Assembly (NCBI GenBank): GCA_024227135.1 | Contig: JAAELC010000243.1 | Span: forward strand, 1 to 48,923 | Source of the DNA: Gammaproteobacteria bacterium | GTDB taxonomy: Bacteria > Pseudomonadota > Gammaproteobacteria > Chromatiales > Chromatiaceae | Reading direction: 5' to 3' | Length of the DNA: 48,923 bases | Part shown: positions 1 through 7,248 of the stretch, one piece after another | How the letters are laid out: the number at the start of each line of letters is the position of its first letter | Position numbering within the stretch: position 1 is the first letter of the stretch | The notes under the pieces: generated by a model | The model's input: the letters and a program-made list of their open reading frames with translations, nothing else | Told to the model about the DNA's origin: nothing | The model's database searches: none | Made by a program: the position numbers and the translations under genes

Positions 1-9
1 AAATTTTCC

Positions 10-366
10 ATGGCCAGAGATTCCATACCAAAGACTGTGCAGGACTGCCACAATTTGCTGACCTGGTTGATTCCGCTGCTGGACAGTTTTCCACGCAACC
101 GACGGTTTACGCTGGGCGAGCGACTCGAATCGGGTTTGCTGGAATTACTGGAATTACTGGAATTATTGGTGGAAGCCGCCTACTCGAGAAACAAAATAGA
201 CCTGTTGAAACGTGCAAACCTGCGGATTTCGGTCATCCGACACCTCTGGAGAATGGCCCATGAGCTGAAAACCATCCCGACGAAACGCTATGCACACGGG
301 GCCGAACTTCTGGAGGATCTGGGTCGACAGATCGGTGGCTGGTTGAAGAGCGTTGCTAAACCCTGA
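10..366 (+). CDS. avd: Avd-like accessory protein of a diversity-generating retroelement
   Basis: A 118-aa helical protein of the Avd/bAvd four-helix-bundle family. In characterised DGRs Avd binds the reverse transcriptase and template RNA and is needed for mutagenic cDNA synthesis. The sequence is four amphipathic helices with a basic C-terminal half, and family-typical wording such as GERLESGLLELL and EAAYSRNK. It lies 15 bp upstream of a DGR-type reverse transcriptase and about 1.1 kb upstream of a recognisable template repeat, which strengthens the call. Residues 44-52 are encoded by three tandem copies of the 9-mer ctggaatta (139-165), giving LELLELLEL where relatives, from memory, have a shorter run. 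The ribosome-binding site would be at or beyond the window edge, so the start is provisional. Confidence 0.83.
   Translation: MARDSIPKTVQDCHNLLTWLIPLLDSFPRNRRFTLGERLESGLLELLELLELLVEAAYSRNKIDLLKRANLRISVIRHLWRMAHELKTIPTKRYAHGAELLEDLGRQIGGWLKSVAKP
139..165 (+). repeat. 9-bp microsatellite (ctggaatta x3) inside avd
   Basis: Three perfect head-to-tail copies of ctggaatta inside avd. Each copy adds three residues (Leu-Glu-Leu), so copy-number change keeps frame but rotates the helix by just under one turn. It could be a slippage site. Confidence 0.9.
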
Positions 367-381
367 AGCCACCCAATCAAG

Positions 382-1422
382 ATGAAACGCCTGGGCAGAA
401 TCTGGCCTGAAGTGATCAGCTTCGACAATCTGCTCAATGCCTGTTTCAAAGCCCGAAAGGGCAAACAATCGACGCTATCTGTCGCCGTATTCACCCTGAA
501 TCTGGAAACCGAGTTATTCAGACTGCAGCGGGAATTGGCCGGTTTTATCTATCAACCCGGCAGTTACCGACTGTTCACTATTTACGAACGTAAAAAACGC
601 CAGATCGCCGCTGCCCCTTTTCGGGACCGCGTGGTGCACCATGCGATCATGAATGTCATCGAACCTCCCATCGACCGGCGCTTTATCCATGACAGCTACG
701 CCTGCCGGCAACACCGGGGAGTACATGCCGCGGTAAACCGTTACCAGCAATGGTCGAGACGTTACCCTTATGTGTTGAAGATGGATATCGAGCGATACTT
801 CCCATCCATTGATCACGAGATTCTGAAATATAAACTGCGTCGCTATCTGAAAGATAAATACCTGCTGGCACTGCTGGATCGCATTATCGATACGACACCG
901 CCCCAAGCCGGTCGGCCGGACGCCATCTATTTTCCTGGGGATGATCTGCTGACACCCACAGAGCGCAGAAGCGGACTACCCATAGGCAATCTGACCAGCC
1001 AATTCTTCGCCAATCTGTACCTGGATGCCGTGGATCATTACATCAAGGAGAAACTTCACGGCCATGCTTATCTGAGATATGTCGACGATATGCTGATCCT
1101 GGGCAGAAATAAAGTGCGCCTGCATGAGATTCGAGAACTGCTGTATGAAAGGCTTGCACAAGAACGCCTGCGGTTGCATCCACGCAAGGCGCACATCTAT
1201 CATACAGCGCGTGGCATCGATCTATTCGGTTATCAAGTGTTTCCTCATAAATGAAAACTGCGCAATGACAATGGCCATGCCTTCTGCCGGCGGCTGCACA
1301 GAATGGCTGAGCTATATCATGATAGGGAGCTGAACTGGCAGGATATTCATCCACGGATAAGAAGCTGGGTCGGTCATGCCATGCACGGAGAAACGCAAGG
1401 ATTGCGTAAAACTCTATATTGA
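382..1422 (+). pseudogene. DGR reverse transcriptase interrupted by an in-frame TGA
   Basis: An RNA-directed DNA polymerase of the DGR class, which copies the template RNA with adenine-specific errors. Visible motifs: motif A MDIERYFPSID (residues 134-144), the DGR signature IGNLTSQ (201-207; group II intron RTs usually have QGxxxSP here) and the catalytic YVDD (233-236). The frame stops at a TGA at 1252-1254, right after GYQVFPHK. The same frame then runs 55 more codons to a TGA at 1420-1422 and contains SWVGHAMHGETQGLR, the kind of C-terminal segment seen in many DGR RTs. Read through, the protein would be about 346 aa, normal for the family. This is a nonsense mutation, a sequencing error or a recoded stop. 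The start at 382 has a poor ribosome-binding site; the order avd-RT-template is one known DGR arrangement. Confidence 0.85.
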
Positions 1423-1462
1423 GTCTACAGTCTTCAAGCGAGGGTGATGCCGAGCCTCTCTC

Positions 1463-1576
1463 CGTGTGTTGCGCGGTGGCTCGTGGAACAACGAACCGCA
1501 GAACGTGCGTTCGGCCAACCGCAACAGGAACGCACCAGATAACCGCAACAACAATGTCGGTTTTCGGCTCGCCAGT
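1463..1576 (+). repeat. DGR template repeat (TR)
   Basis: A non-coding template starting 40 bp after the RT frame. Read in the frame beginning at 1463 it encodes RVLRGGSWNN, then EPQNVRSANRNRN, then APDNRNNNVGFRLAS. That is the mutable ligand-binding segment of formylglycine-generating-enzyme-like C-type lectin folds, the classic DGR target. About ten AAC/AAT asparagine codons are present, and AAC is the codon that adenine mutagenesis diversifies most widely. The upstream limit is uncertain and could lie as early as about 1430. No second (variable) copy is present in the window, so the target gene is probably left of position 1 or elsewhere in the genome. Confidence 0.9.
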
Positions 1577-2101
1577 CCGCCCGCCTGCTGTTGAGGTCTG
1601 CCTTGATCAGGAGCCGGAATTCGTGATGCCCACGGGTATCGGAAGCGTGCCAGCGGGTGTCCATGGCATCACCTTCAGGCTCGTCAGGATGATAAAGCCG
1701 AATAGCCTCCGCAAGGTAGCGGCGTAACGGGATGAGTAGCCGGTGCGAAAGTCCCGTTGCATTTTCTACCGCCCGAAAAAGGGCGCTACAATTTTTTGTT
1801 CACTCGAGTATCTACGCCGATCCATGGAATACTGGTCGCTTGCCGCAGACCGGTATAAGGCTGATATGATTGGCAGAGAATGACTCGGGACCGCCATTTA
1901 GATATTCAATGTTTTCGCGCGGTTACCACTCTCTGATCCATTAAATATTTCTATTTGCAAGAGCTATGAGAGGGAGGTATTTACGGCGTCTTCCGCAACA
2001 GACTGTCCATGCGGGGTGAGTAGTTACGTCGAAAAAACTGAATCAGCAGATTACCCGGACGAACGATCAGGCTCAATGCCTGGCCCCCGCTGATTCCCTG
2101 G
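1577..2101. other. Intergenic stretch after the DGR template
   Basis: No convincing gene. The first 150 bp probably belong to the DGR transcript. A short hairpin (CGCCC/GGGCG, 1770-1785) followed by an A/T-rich run ending in six T at 1792-1797 may end that transcript. The remainder shows nothing I recognise on either strand. Confidence 0.5.
1770..1798 (+). terminator. Possible weak terminator after the DGR template
   Basis: Five-base-pair stem CGCCC/GGGCG with a five-nucleotide A-rich loop, then ctaca and a T-run. It is short and the T-run is displaced by several bases, so it is only a candidate end for the avd-RT-TR transcript. Confidence 0.35.
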
Positions 2102-2632
2102 TCAATTGGCCATGGCCTTCCAGGCAAGCCGGTCTTCAAATTCATGATAGCGGAATTCCTGCAAAATAAAGTTCAGTAACCTGACTTTGCTGTCTTCATC
2201 AAAAATAAAGGTCTCGCTCTCCAGTTCGACGCATCGGTTATACAACAGGTCATGAGTCCGTTTATGGGTCTCCAGACCCCGGTAGGAGAAACGTCGCATC
2301 ACATTCTCCTCCTCCTTGAAGTGAGCAGCTGCAAAATTCATAAATCTGACCAGAGGACCTCTGAACTCCGTCGGCTCGTGCTCATCCCGCAGGGTCCGGC
2401 ACGCCGCCCTGGCTAGCTCATCCAGTTGCCTGTGTTGCGCATCAAGCCTGCTTTTTTCTCCTGCACCGACTACCATTTTTACCGAACCTTTTGTGCTGTC
2501 CTTTACTCTTCTGTCATGGACTTTCTCCACGGTTGGTCTCGACAATACCGATGACCTGAATAATTCTCCGGCCCGAAGTCTGGGAAAGGATACCGGCGTA
2601 CCTGAGAAAGACATCATATTGTGCTCATCCAT
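2102..2632 (-). CDS. Hemerythrin-like oxygen-binding protein
   Basis: A 176-aa protein with a bacteriohemerythrin domain in its C-terminal two thirds. The di-iron ligand pattern is visible: LDAQHRQLDEL, then HFKEEE, then HKRTHD, then YHEFEDRLAW, matching the H, HxxxE, HxxxH, HxxxxD order of the family. Such proteins bind oxygen (or NO) reversibly in the cytoplasm and are common in microaerophilic and motile bacteria. The first about 55 residues have no hemerythrin character. A start at Met53 (2476), preceded by a weak AAGG, would give a bare 124-aa domain closer to family length. Both starts lack a strong ribosome-binding site. The gene is isolated; the AT-rich stretch at 2655-2690 is a likely promoter area. 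Confidence 0.85.
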   Translation of the reverse strand: MDEHNMMSFSGTPVSFPRLRAGELFRSSVLSRPTVEKVHDRRVKDSTKGSVKMVVGAGEKSRLDAQHRQLDELARAACRTLRDEHEPTEFRGPLVRFMNFAAAHFKEEENVMRRFSYRGLETHKRTHDLLYNRCVELESETFIFDEDSKVRLLNFILQEFRYHEFEDRLAWKAMAN

Positions 2633-2866
2633 GGGAATCTGCCATAAGCTAAGTAATAACCTAGTATATTACTATATTATTATCGGGATCAACACTTTGC
2701 ACTTTCGAAACCGACCATTCCGTAAGCCAGGGAATATAATGCCTGGGACAAGAATTAGAGAGGGAGTCCGACTGTTCGGGTGAATCTGTTAAGCTGACAC
2801 CCTGGCTCAGGGAAGGTACCACTCAGTCATTACCATAACGCCAGCCCATTGAACAACGATACACGG

Positions 2867-3544
2867 ATGGGTGATGACCGAACGAGAGATTCCTTGGATT
2901 CACGGGTAATCAGGTCAATGCTTCGCTTCAGTATTTCCAATTTCATCAAGTATCTGACGGGTATCCTCTTGATCCAGGGCGCCACCGCCATGCTGGTCTA
3001 CACCGGCCTGCGTATCCCGGAAAATGATATCCGGCTCTTGTTGGTCGGGCTGGCACTGATCATCGGTGTGCTTTCCAGTCTCTGGTTCGCATCCATTGCC
3101 GGTCAGCTTGGAAAAGATCAACTCGCAAAAGCGAAGGAGAACTTTTCTCGGGAACGGGAAAAAATCCGCCTTCGTGCAGAGCGGGAGAAAGCAAAGGTGG
3201 TCAAGCAGACCCATCGGGAGATGAGTAAAGAAAGGGGCAAAGTTCAAAACAAGGCCAATCTCACGGTTGGGATGGCACTCACCGGGGCTGTGGGTCTCGG
3301 GCTGGTCATGTTGATGACCCAGTTCGTCACTTTCGGCCTTCTCACCCTGAGTACCGCAGGGGGAGCGCTCGGGGGCTACCTGGTCCGCGGCCGCCGAAAC
3401 CAGAAGGCATTAGCCAATCAGGAGGTGGGCCCCGTCACCACTTTAATGCAACGGACACGCACCAAGCTGGACCATACGGGACGTGCAGCCGCGCGGATGA
3501 TAAAACACAATCCCAAAAACCCACCCCCAAACGGATCGGACTGA
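2867..3544 (+). CDS. Membrane protein with central charged coiled coil, function unknown
   Basis: I do not recognise the family. From the ATG at 2867 it is 225 aa (a TTG at 2849 would add six residues). Two hydrophobic segments near residues 31-50 and 57-78 form a membrane hairpin. A strongly charged helix follows (runs such as REREKIRLRAEREKAK), probably coiled coil. Then come another hydrophobic, glycine-rich region (LTGAVGLGLVMLMTQFVTFG) and a basic tail ending in PKNPPPNGSD. The layout suggests an inner-membrane protein with a cytoplasmic coiled coil. It stands alone, with intergenic DNA on both sides, and no ribosome-binding site clearly decides the start. Confidence 0.65.
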   Translation: MGDDRTRDSLDSRVIRSMLRFSISNFIKYLTGILLIQGATAMLVYTGLRIPENDIRLLLVGLALIIGVLSSLWFASIAGQLGKDQLAKAKENFSREREKIRLRAEREKAKVVKQTHREMSKERGKVQNKANLTVGMALTGAVGLGLVMLMTQFVTFGLLTLSTAGGALGGYLVRGRRNQKALANQEVGPVTTLMQRTRTKLDHTGRAAARMIKHNPKNPPPNGSD

Positions 3545-3680
3545 GCCTGCATTGGTTTCACACCTGAAGCACATGAACCCCGGCCGGACCTGAGTAATCC
3601 GTTACAGAGACCGGATCGGGCACTCCTTCAACGAAACAGGGCAAGGAATTCATTGAAGAAGTACCAACACCCGCTCCCCG

Positions 3681-4244
3681 TCAATCACGGAATCGCGAGT
3701 CCCTGGGACAATGTCCCTTCAGAAACACCATCTGATCGGCAAGAATTCGACGGTTGCGCAATATTAACCATTCCGCATAGCTGGGGGTATAAGGCACGGC
3801 ATGCAGCCGCATTCCTGCTCCCTGAGGAGTCCGGTTCGCTTTCTGCTGATTACAACCGCGGCAGGCGGTCACTACATTGGACCAGCTGTCCGCACCACCC
3901 CGGGAGATAGGAATCACATGATCGCGGGTCAATTGGCCATCCGGCAGCCTGGCCAGGCAGTATAGACAGGTGTGCTGATCCCGACTGAACAATTCGTGAT
4001 TGGTCAATGGCATGGCCAGATCCTGGTAGTCGGTAAAAACCTGCCCCCCGGCAGCGATGACCGGATGCACATCCATGTAAGAACGTAAGCCCGTGCAACG
4101 ATTGATCCCACCATGGAAACGCATCGGCTCATCGCCTACGGTCCAAATCACCTGACCTTTTACGTAAAGCAGCACCGCGTCCTGCCATGATATCCAGCGC
4201 AAAGGCTGCCCACCGACATTGGTGCGTAGTATCAATGTTGTCAT
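3681..4244 (-). CDS. HNH endonuclease family protein
   Basis: A 187-aa protein with an HNH nuclease domain in the middle: LFSRDQHTCLYC (first zinc CxxC), then LTRDHVIPISRGG (the His-containing catalytic strand), then WSNVVTACRGCNQQKANRTP (Asn of HNH and second CxxC). This is the McrA/HNH_5-like zinc form that nicks or cuts DNA. The family is often chromosomal and not tied to a mobile element; the DGR lies 2.3 kb away with other genes between, so no link is implied. ATG at 4244 is preferred over the TTG two codons earlier because of a GGGG-containing site about 8 bases upstream. Just behind its start lies a strong bidirectional terminator. Confidence 0.85.
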   Translation of the reverse strand: MTTLILRTNVGGQPLRWISWQDAVLLYVKGQVIWTVGDEPMRFHGGINRCTGLRSYMDVHPVIAAGGQVFTDYQDLAMPLTNHELFSRDQHTCLYCLARLPDGQLTRDHVIPISRGGADSWSNVVTACRGCNQQKANRTPQGAGMRLHAVPYTPSYAEWLILRNRRILADQMVFLKGHCPRDSRFRD

Positions 4245-4296
4245 TACCAATCCCCGACCTTCAATACTCTATCAATCTCCGGGCAAAATCCACTCC

Positions 4297-4339
4297 AAAA
4301 AAACCCCCGACGAGCATGACTGCCTGTCGGGGGTTTTTT
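4297..4339. terminator. Strong bidirectional rho-independent terminator
   Basis: Perfect stem aaaaaacccccgac / gtcgggggtttttt (4298-4311 with 4326-4339) around a 14-nt loop. It has A-run and T-run on either side, so it can act in both directions. It isolates the HNH gene from the small genes to its right. Confidence 0.9.
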
Positions 4340-4389
4340 CCGCGAAAGGCATCATTTCCACCTTCCGCAGGTAATCTGAGCGCGAAAGA

Positions 4390-4554
4390 TTATGTCATAC
4401 CGGCCCTGTGCCTGATGAACAACAGGAACCCGGAGTTTTCAGTTTCAGGTGCAATGTAATTGACACCGGACTTCGGGGTATCCAGACAGCTGTCCCCCTC
4501 CGCTCTCCCGGGCTGAAAATACTGATCAGCTTGTTTGTCAATCCATCTCGTCAT
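4390..4554 (-). CDS. Small protein (54 aa), unknown
   Basis: A short frame beginning MTRWIDKQADQYF and ending FIRHRAGMT. The only support is an AGGA seven bases before the ATG at 4554 and a promoter-sized gap before the next gene on the same strand. It has no hydrophobic segment and no motif known to me. It ends just before the bidirectional terminator. It could be a chance frame. Confidence 0.3.
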   Translation of the reverse strand: MTRWIDKQADQYFQPGRAEGDSCLDTPKSGVNYIAPETENSGFLLFIRHRAGMT

Positions 4555-4637
4555 TGTCATTTCCTGATTACTGACATGGAAGTATAGTAAACGATGAAGT
4601 GATTGCAAGAATATTCCTGCATCCTGTAAACCGTCGC

Positions 4638-4823
4638 TCAGGGGGCGGTATGACTGGGAATTCTCGACGCAACCCAGTGGTCCTTCAGCTGACCCGTGAT
4701 GATGCGCATGGCCGACAATCCTTTCACCATCGCATATTTAAAGGTGAGCAACGCGATGGCATACGCCATCACCAACAGTAGCTGGAGACTCATCGCCCAG
4801 ATGAATCCAAGTAGTTCTTGCAT
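4638..4823 (-). CDS. Small single-span membrane protein (61 aa)
   Basis: Starts MQELLGFIWAM behind a strong GAGGAG seven bases upstream; the longer frame from 4853 lacks such a site. Residues 4-32 are almost wholly hydrophobic (FIWAMSLQLLLVMAYAIALL), so it should span the membrane once, with a basic C-terminal tail. No family is recognised. The clear ribosome-binding site and membrane helix make it a likely real small gene. Confidence 0.55.
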   Translation of the reverse strand: MQELLGFIWAMSLQLLLVMAYAIALLTFKYAMVKGLSAMRIITGQLKDHWVASRIPSHTAP

Positions 4824-5009
4824 GGGATATCTCCTCAATAATCGATACTTCAAAAAGCAGGCACATACCCAGCCAGCGAGTCAGTCATAGCGTTGATGCT
4901 GATCGGGCGTACCACATCCGACTCTGTAACGGCCGCTGCATACGGAAATGAAGTACCGAAAACGTGAATTTGCCGGTAAAAGCGACAAGCGGTTTTTCAG
5001 GGGACTTTT

Positions 5010-5105
5010 ATGACCAGGTCGAACAGATACAAACGTACAGATCAGCGCAGAAACTTCTGGTTGGAGCAGTGCTATCCAGAAACCAAGAACTTCGCTTCAA
5101 GATAA
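5010..5105 (+). CDS. Possible 31-aa peptide
   Basis: ATG at 5010 follows AGGGGA with a five-base spacer, a good ribosome-binding site. The frame begins MTRSNRYKRTDQRRNFW and ends ETKNFASR; it is basic with a single Cys. Its stop codon lies in the AT-rich direct repeat. No homology is recognised and it may be chance. Confidence 0.2.
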   Translation: MTRSNRYKRTDQRRNFWLEQCYPETKNFASR

Positions 5106-5128
5106 TATAATTATTTTATAATATAATT
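5102..5128. repeat. AT-rich 11-bp direct repeat
   Basis: Two perfect copies of ATAATATAATT at 5102-5112 and 5118-5128, spaced 16 bp apart, in otherwise balanced DNA. It could be a promoter, a protein-binding site or a local duplication. Confidence 0.6.
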
Positions 5129-5211
5129 GATCTACTCAGGATTCAACCCACAGGCAGCAGCAGGATAACGCATTGTTACTGGAGACTACAGGGCCGCAAA
5201 ACACTCAAGGG

Positions 5212-5763
5212 TCATGAGGACCCAAAGCCCCTGAAAAACTCCCGACGGGTGATTTCTTCCTGCTGACGGCTGCGCTGCCGCAGTTTTTTCAGATTTTCAT
5301 TACGGGTTTCTATCACCACGTTCCATTCCTGGAATATCGCCTCCGGGCTCTCATAGTCGCTCATGGACAATACCAGAGGGTGCAAAAGGTAATGGCCCAG
5401 AGCCGGGGAGTAGTTGAGGTGGGCTTTCTGCTTTCCTGTCAGCAATTCGAGCTGACAGGTGGGACCGATTACCTGGTAAGGACGACCGGCCCTGGCATCC
5501 GGAAGCCATTCATCGGGAACCGGAATACCGGGATCCGAATCCGGGATGAAACAACGGGCCAGCATCCAGGGCGTCAACACCAGAAACAGACGCCATGAAT
5601 CGATTCGGCGAAATGACTGCAGCCTGATCGGCAACTGGTGATTTACCCCGGGCTCCTGGAGAAAGTATCTGCGATAGATCGCTTCATGTTCCTCGATGAC
5701 CGCTGCCAGAAGCTTCTCGTCATCCAGCAGTGTTTCAGGAATACCCTGCCAGCCGCCACTCAT
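5212..5763 (-). CDS. HybE-like assembly chaperone in a molybdoenzyme operon
   Basis: A 183-aa protein resembling HybE/HupJ, the [NiFe]-hydrogenase chaperone that in E. coli binds the Tat-targeted small subunit. The shared landmarks are LVLTPWMLARCFIPD (E. coli HybE has ITPWML followed by FPG), HYLLHPLVLSMSDYESPE (HybE has a MSPLSHSM segment) and a terminal TRREFFRG. ATG at 5763 overlaps the TGA of the TorD-like gene as ATGA, so it is translationally coupled as the last gene of the operon. No hydrogenase gene is in view. The natural reading is a second chaperone for the Tat-exported molybdoenzyme or its electron-transfer subunit. Family assignment is from remembered motifs. Confidence 0.6.
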   Translation of the reverse strand: MSGGWQGIPETLLDDEKLLAAVIEEHEAIYRRYFLQEPGVNHQLPIRLQSFRRIDSWRLFLVLTPWMLARCFIPDSDPGIPVPDEWLPDARAGRPYQVIGPTCQLELLTGKQKAHLNYSPALGHYLLHPLVLSMSDYESPEAIFQEWNVVIETRNENLKKLRQRSRQQEEITRREFFRGFGSS

Positions 5764-6302
5764 GGGATTGAAGCAACCCAGGATTCCATTTTTTCTCCCA
5801 GTTCCCGATACAGTCGCAGCTGTGACTTCTCTCTTACACAACGTGAGAACCGGGGTACCCAGTTATCCAGATGCCCGCTTCGAAGATCGAGTAACGTCTC
5901 CTTCGCTTCATCGGTTCCCTGGGCGCAGAGCCATGCGGAAAACTCCAGCATGGTACCCAGGTAGTCTGCCGGTAACCCATCGGACGGCATAAGCCCGGCT
6001 CGCCGGTAGAGACCTTTCAGCTCATCGCAGGCCGGCCCTTCCATGCGGCCGTGCCGGTGGATGGATTCAAATGGAGGACAGAGGGTTCGGGGATAGCCGT
6101 TGACAAACAATCGGGTGTGTTCCGCCTGCCATCGATCCAGAGGGGTAACCTGCAGCTCGGCAAACGGCGCACTCAGCCAGGCATGCTCCTCACAAAGGAT
6201 TTGCAGGGCCGGCAGTGAATCTTCATCCGGCCGACCCAGCAACTGTGCCAACACACCCGGCAAGGTTGCCGGGTGCTGGCTTATTTCACCAGGGTCTGAC
6301 AT
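5760..6302 (-). CDS. TorD-family molybdoenzyme chaperone
   Basis: A 180-aa all-helical protein of the TorD/DmsD/NarJ family, which holds apo-molybdoenzymes and shields their Tat signal until cofactor insertion. The family hallmark appears as CPPFESIHRHGRM (relatives have a [YF]P..ES.[YH] motif), preceded by EHTRLFVNGYP. ATG at 6302 is chosen because GGGGGT lies just upstream; it overlaps the end of the NrfD-like gene by 17 bp. The longer frame from 6344 has no ribosome-binding site. The cognate client is almost certainly the large catalytic subunit at the head of this operon. Confidence 0.85.
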   Translation of the reverse strand: MSDPGEISQHPATLPGVLAQLLGRPDEDSLPALQILCEEHAWLSAPFAELQVTPLDRWQAEHTRLFVNGYPRTLCPPFESIHRHGRMEGPACDELKGLYRRAGLMPSDGLPADYLGTMLEFSAWLCAQGTDEAKETLLDLRSGHLDNWVPRFSRCVREKSQLRLYRELGEKMESWVASIP

Positions 6303-7248
6303 AGACCCCCGCATACATGAAATAGTGTCGCAACAAATACCCACCGATCAACACCAGAACCGAAGCGGTCATAATTGGTATCGGAGTACTCCAGCCCTTG
6401 ATGACACCTTTCAATTCGAGGAAGAACGGTACCAGCAGACCAAAACCGATGAATCCAATGAGCCATCCCCAATCGTTCCAAAGCAGTTCGGCCGAGACCG
6501 AAGCGGACAGGGAACCCCGCTGGAGATAGAAGAAAAACGAGAACAGGATGACCAGTTCCACTGCGATGAGAATCAGATCAACCCGCTCATAAAAAACACG
6601 CAACGGACGGTCTTCCTCCCGCTTCTTGATCGCCAGATTCAATACCAGCAACAGAAAGGCCATGGCAGTCGAGAAAGCGGACACGGTAAACAACAAGGGA
6701 ACTCCCGGGTTATGCCACAATGCCACTGCCGGAAAAGACTGGAGCAGCAAGCCGGTGTATACAACCGTTCCGATACCGTTGATAGAGGCCAGCCAACCGC
6801 AGAGCTTACTGTACTCACGGCAGGTGCGACCCGTCTTTTGAATGAAACTCCAGCGCAGAACATCCTTCACGATGGGAATGCTCATGAAGAACGGTGATTC
6901 CATCATGTGGGGCAACGCATAGAGCACACCCCACACCATCATCCAGAGAATGAACTGGGTGCCCCATGCTATCCACGCGTGGGGCTGGTTGATGAGCACC
7001 ATGGGATTGAGCACGTGAATCACCGCCATGTGATCGAGAAGATGGAGAAACAGCATGGAAGAGCCCAGACTCAACATGACCACCCCCGACCAGGCACCCC
7101 AGAGCACCAGTTGTGGATGGGGTTTTAGATACATATCGGTCAGAAATGTAGTCGTGAGCGTCGCCGCGCCCATGCCACCGAAGTAGAGATACAGTGCCAG
7201 CCACCAGGTCCAGATATCCTGGGTCATAAAACTCGTCGTGACGTCCAT
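6286..7248 (-). CDS. NrfD/PsrC-like membrane anchor subunit
   Basis: A 320-aa polytopic protein with about eight transmembrane helices, of the NrfD/PsrC/TtrC/SreC family. It anchors the molybdenum and ferredoxin subunits and exchanges electrons with the quinone pool. An N-terminal WWLALYLYFGGMGAATL helix and repeated helices with conserved His and Trp (LHLLDHMAVIHVL, QPHAWIAWGTQF) are visible. Its start codon overlaps the stop of the ferredoxin subunit gene (TGATG), which implies coupled translation. No haem-binding cytochrome b pattern is seen. Confidence 0.88.
   Translation of the reverse strand: MDVTTSFMTQDIWTWWLALYLYFGGMGAATLTTTFLTDMYLKPHPQLVLWGAWSGVVMLSLGSSMLFLHLLDHMAVIHVLNPMVLINQPHAWIAWGTQFILWMMVWGVLYALPHMMESPFFMSIPIVKDVLRWSFIQKTGRTCREYSKLCGWLASINGIGTVVYTGLLLQSFPAVALWHNPGVPLLFTVSAFSTAMAFLLLVLNLAIKKREEDRPLRVFYERVDLILIAVELVILFSFFFYLQRGSLSASVSAELLWNDWGWLIGFIGFGLLVPFFLELKGVIKGWSTPIPIMTASVLVLIGGYLLRHYFMYAGVYVRPW

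Larger units (their letters stand above)
4824..5211. other. Intergenic stretch with AT-rich island
   Basis: Contains one possible 31-aa frame (5010-5105) and an AT-rich direct repeat (5102-5128). Nothing else is recognised. Confidence 0.5.

Noticed and set aside
382-1422. Reverse transcriptase as a group II intron maturase
   Set aside because: The motif is IGNLTSQ, not QGxxxSP; there is no maturase X or endonuclease domain; an Avd gene and an AAC-rich template lie beside it.
1419-1727. 102-codon frame across the template repeat
   Set aside because: It reads the template out of the frame that encodes the GGSWNN...GFRLA segment, has no ribosome-binding site, and DGR templates are normally non-coding.
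1700-1765. Sequence resembling a group II intron or riboswitch (ggtgcgaaagtcccg)
   Set aside because: No domain V, no boundary motifs and no matching secondary structure could be drawn.
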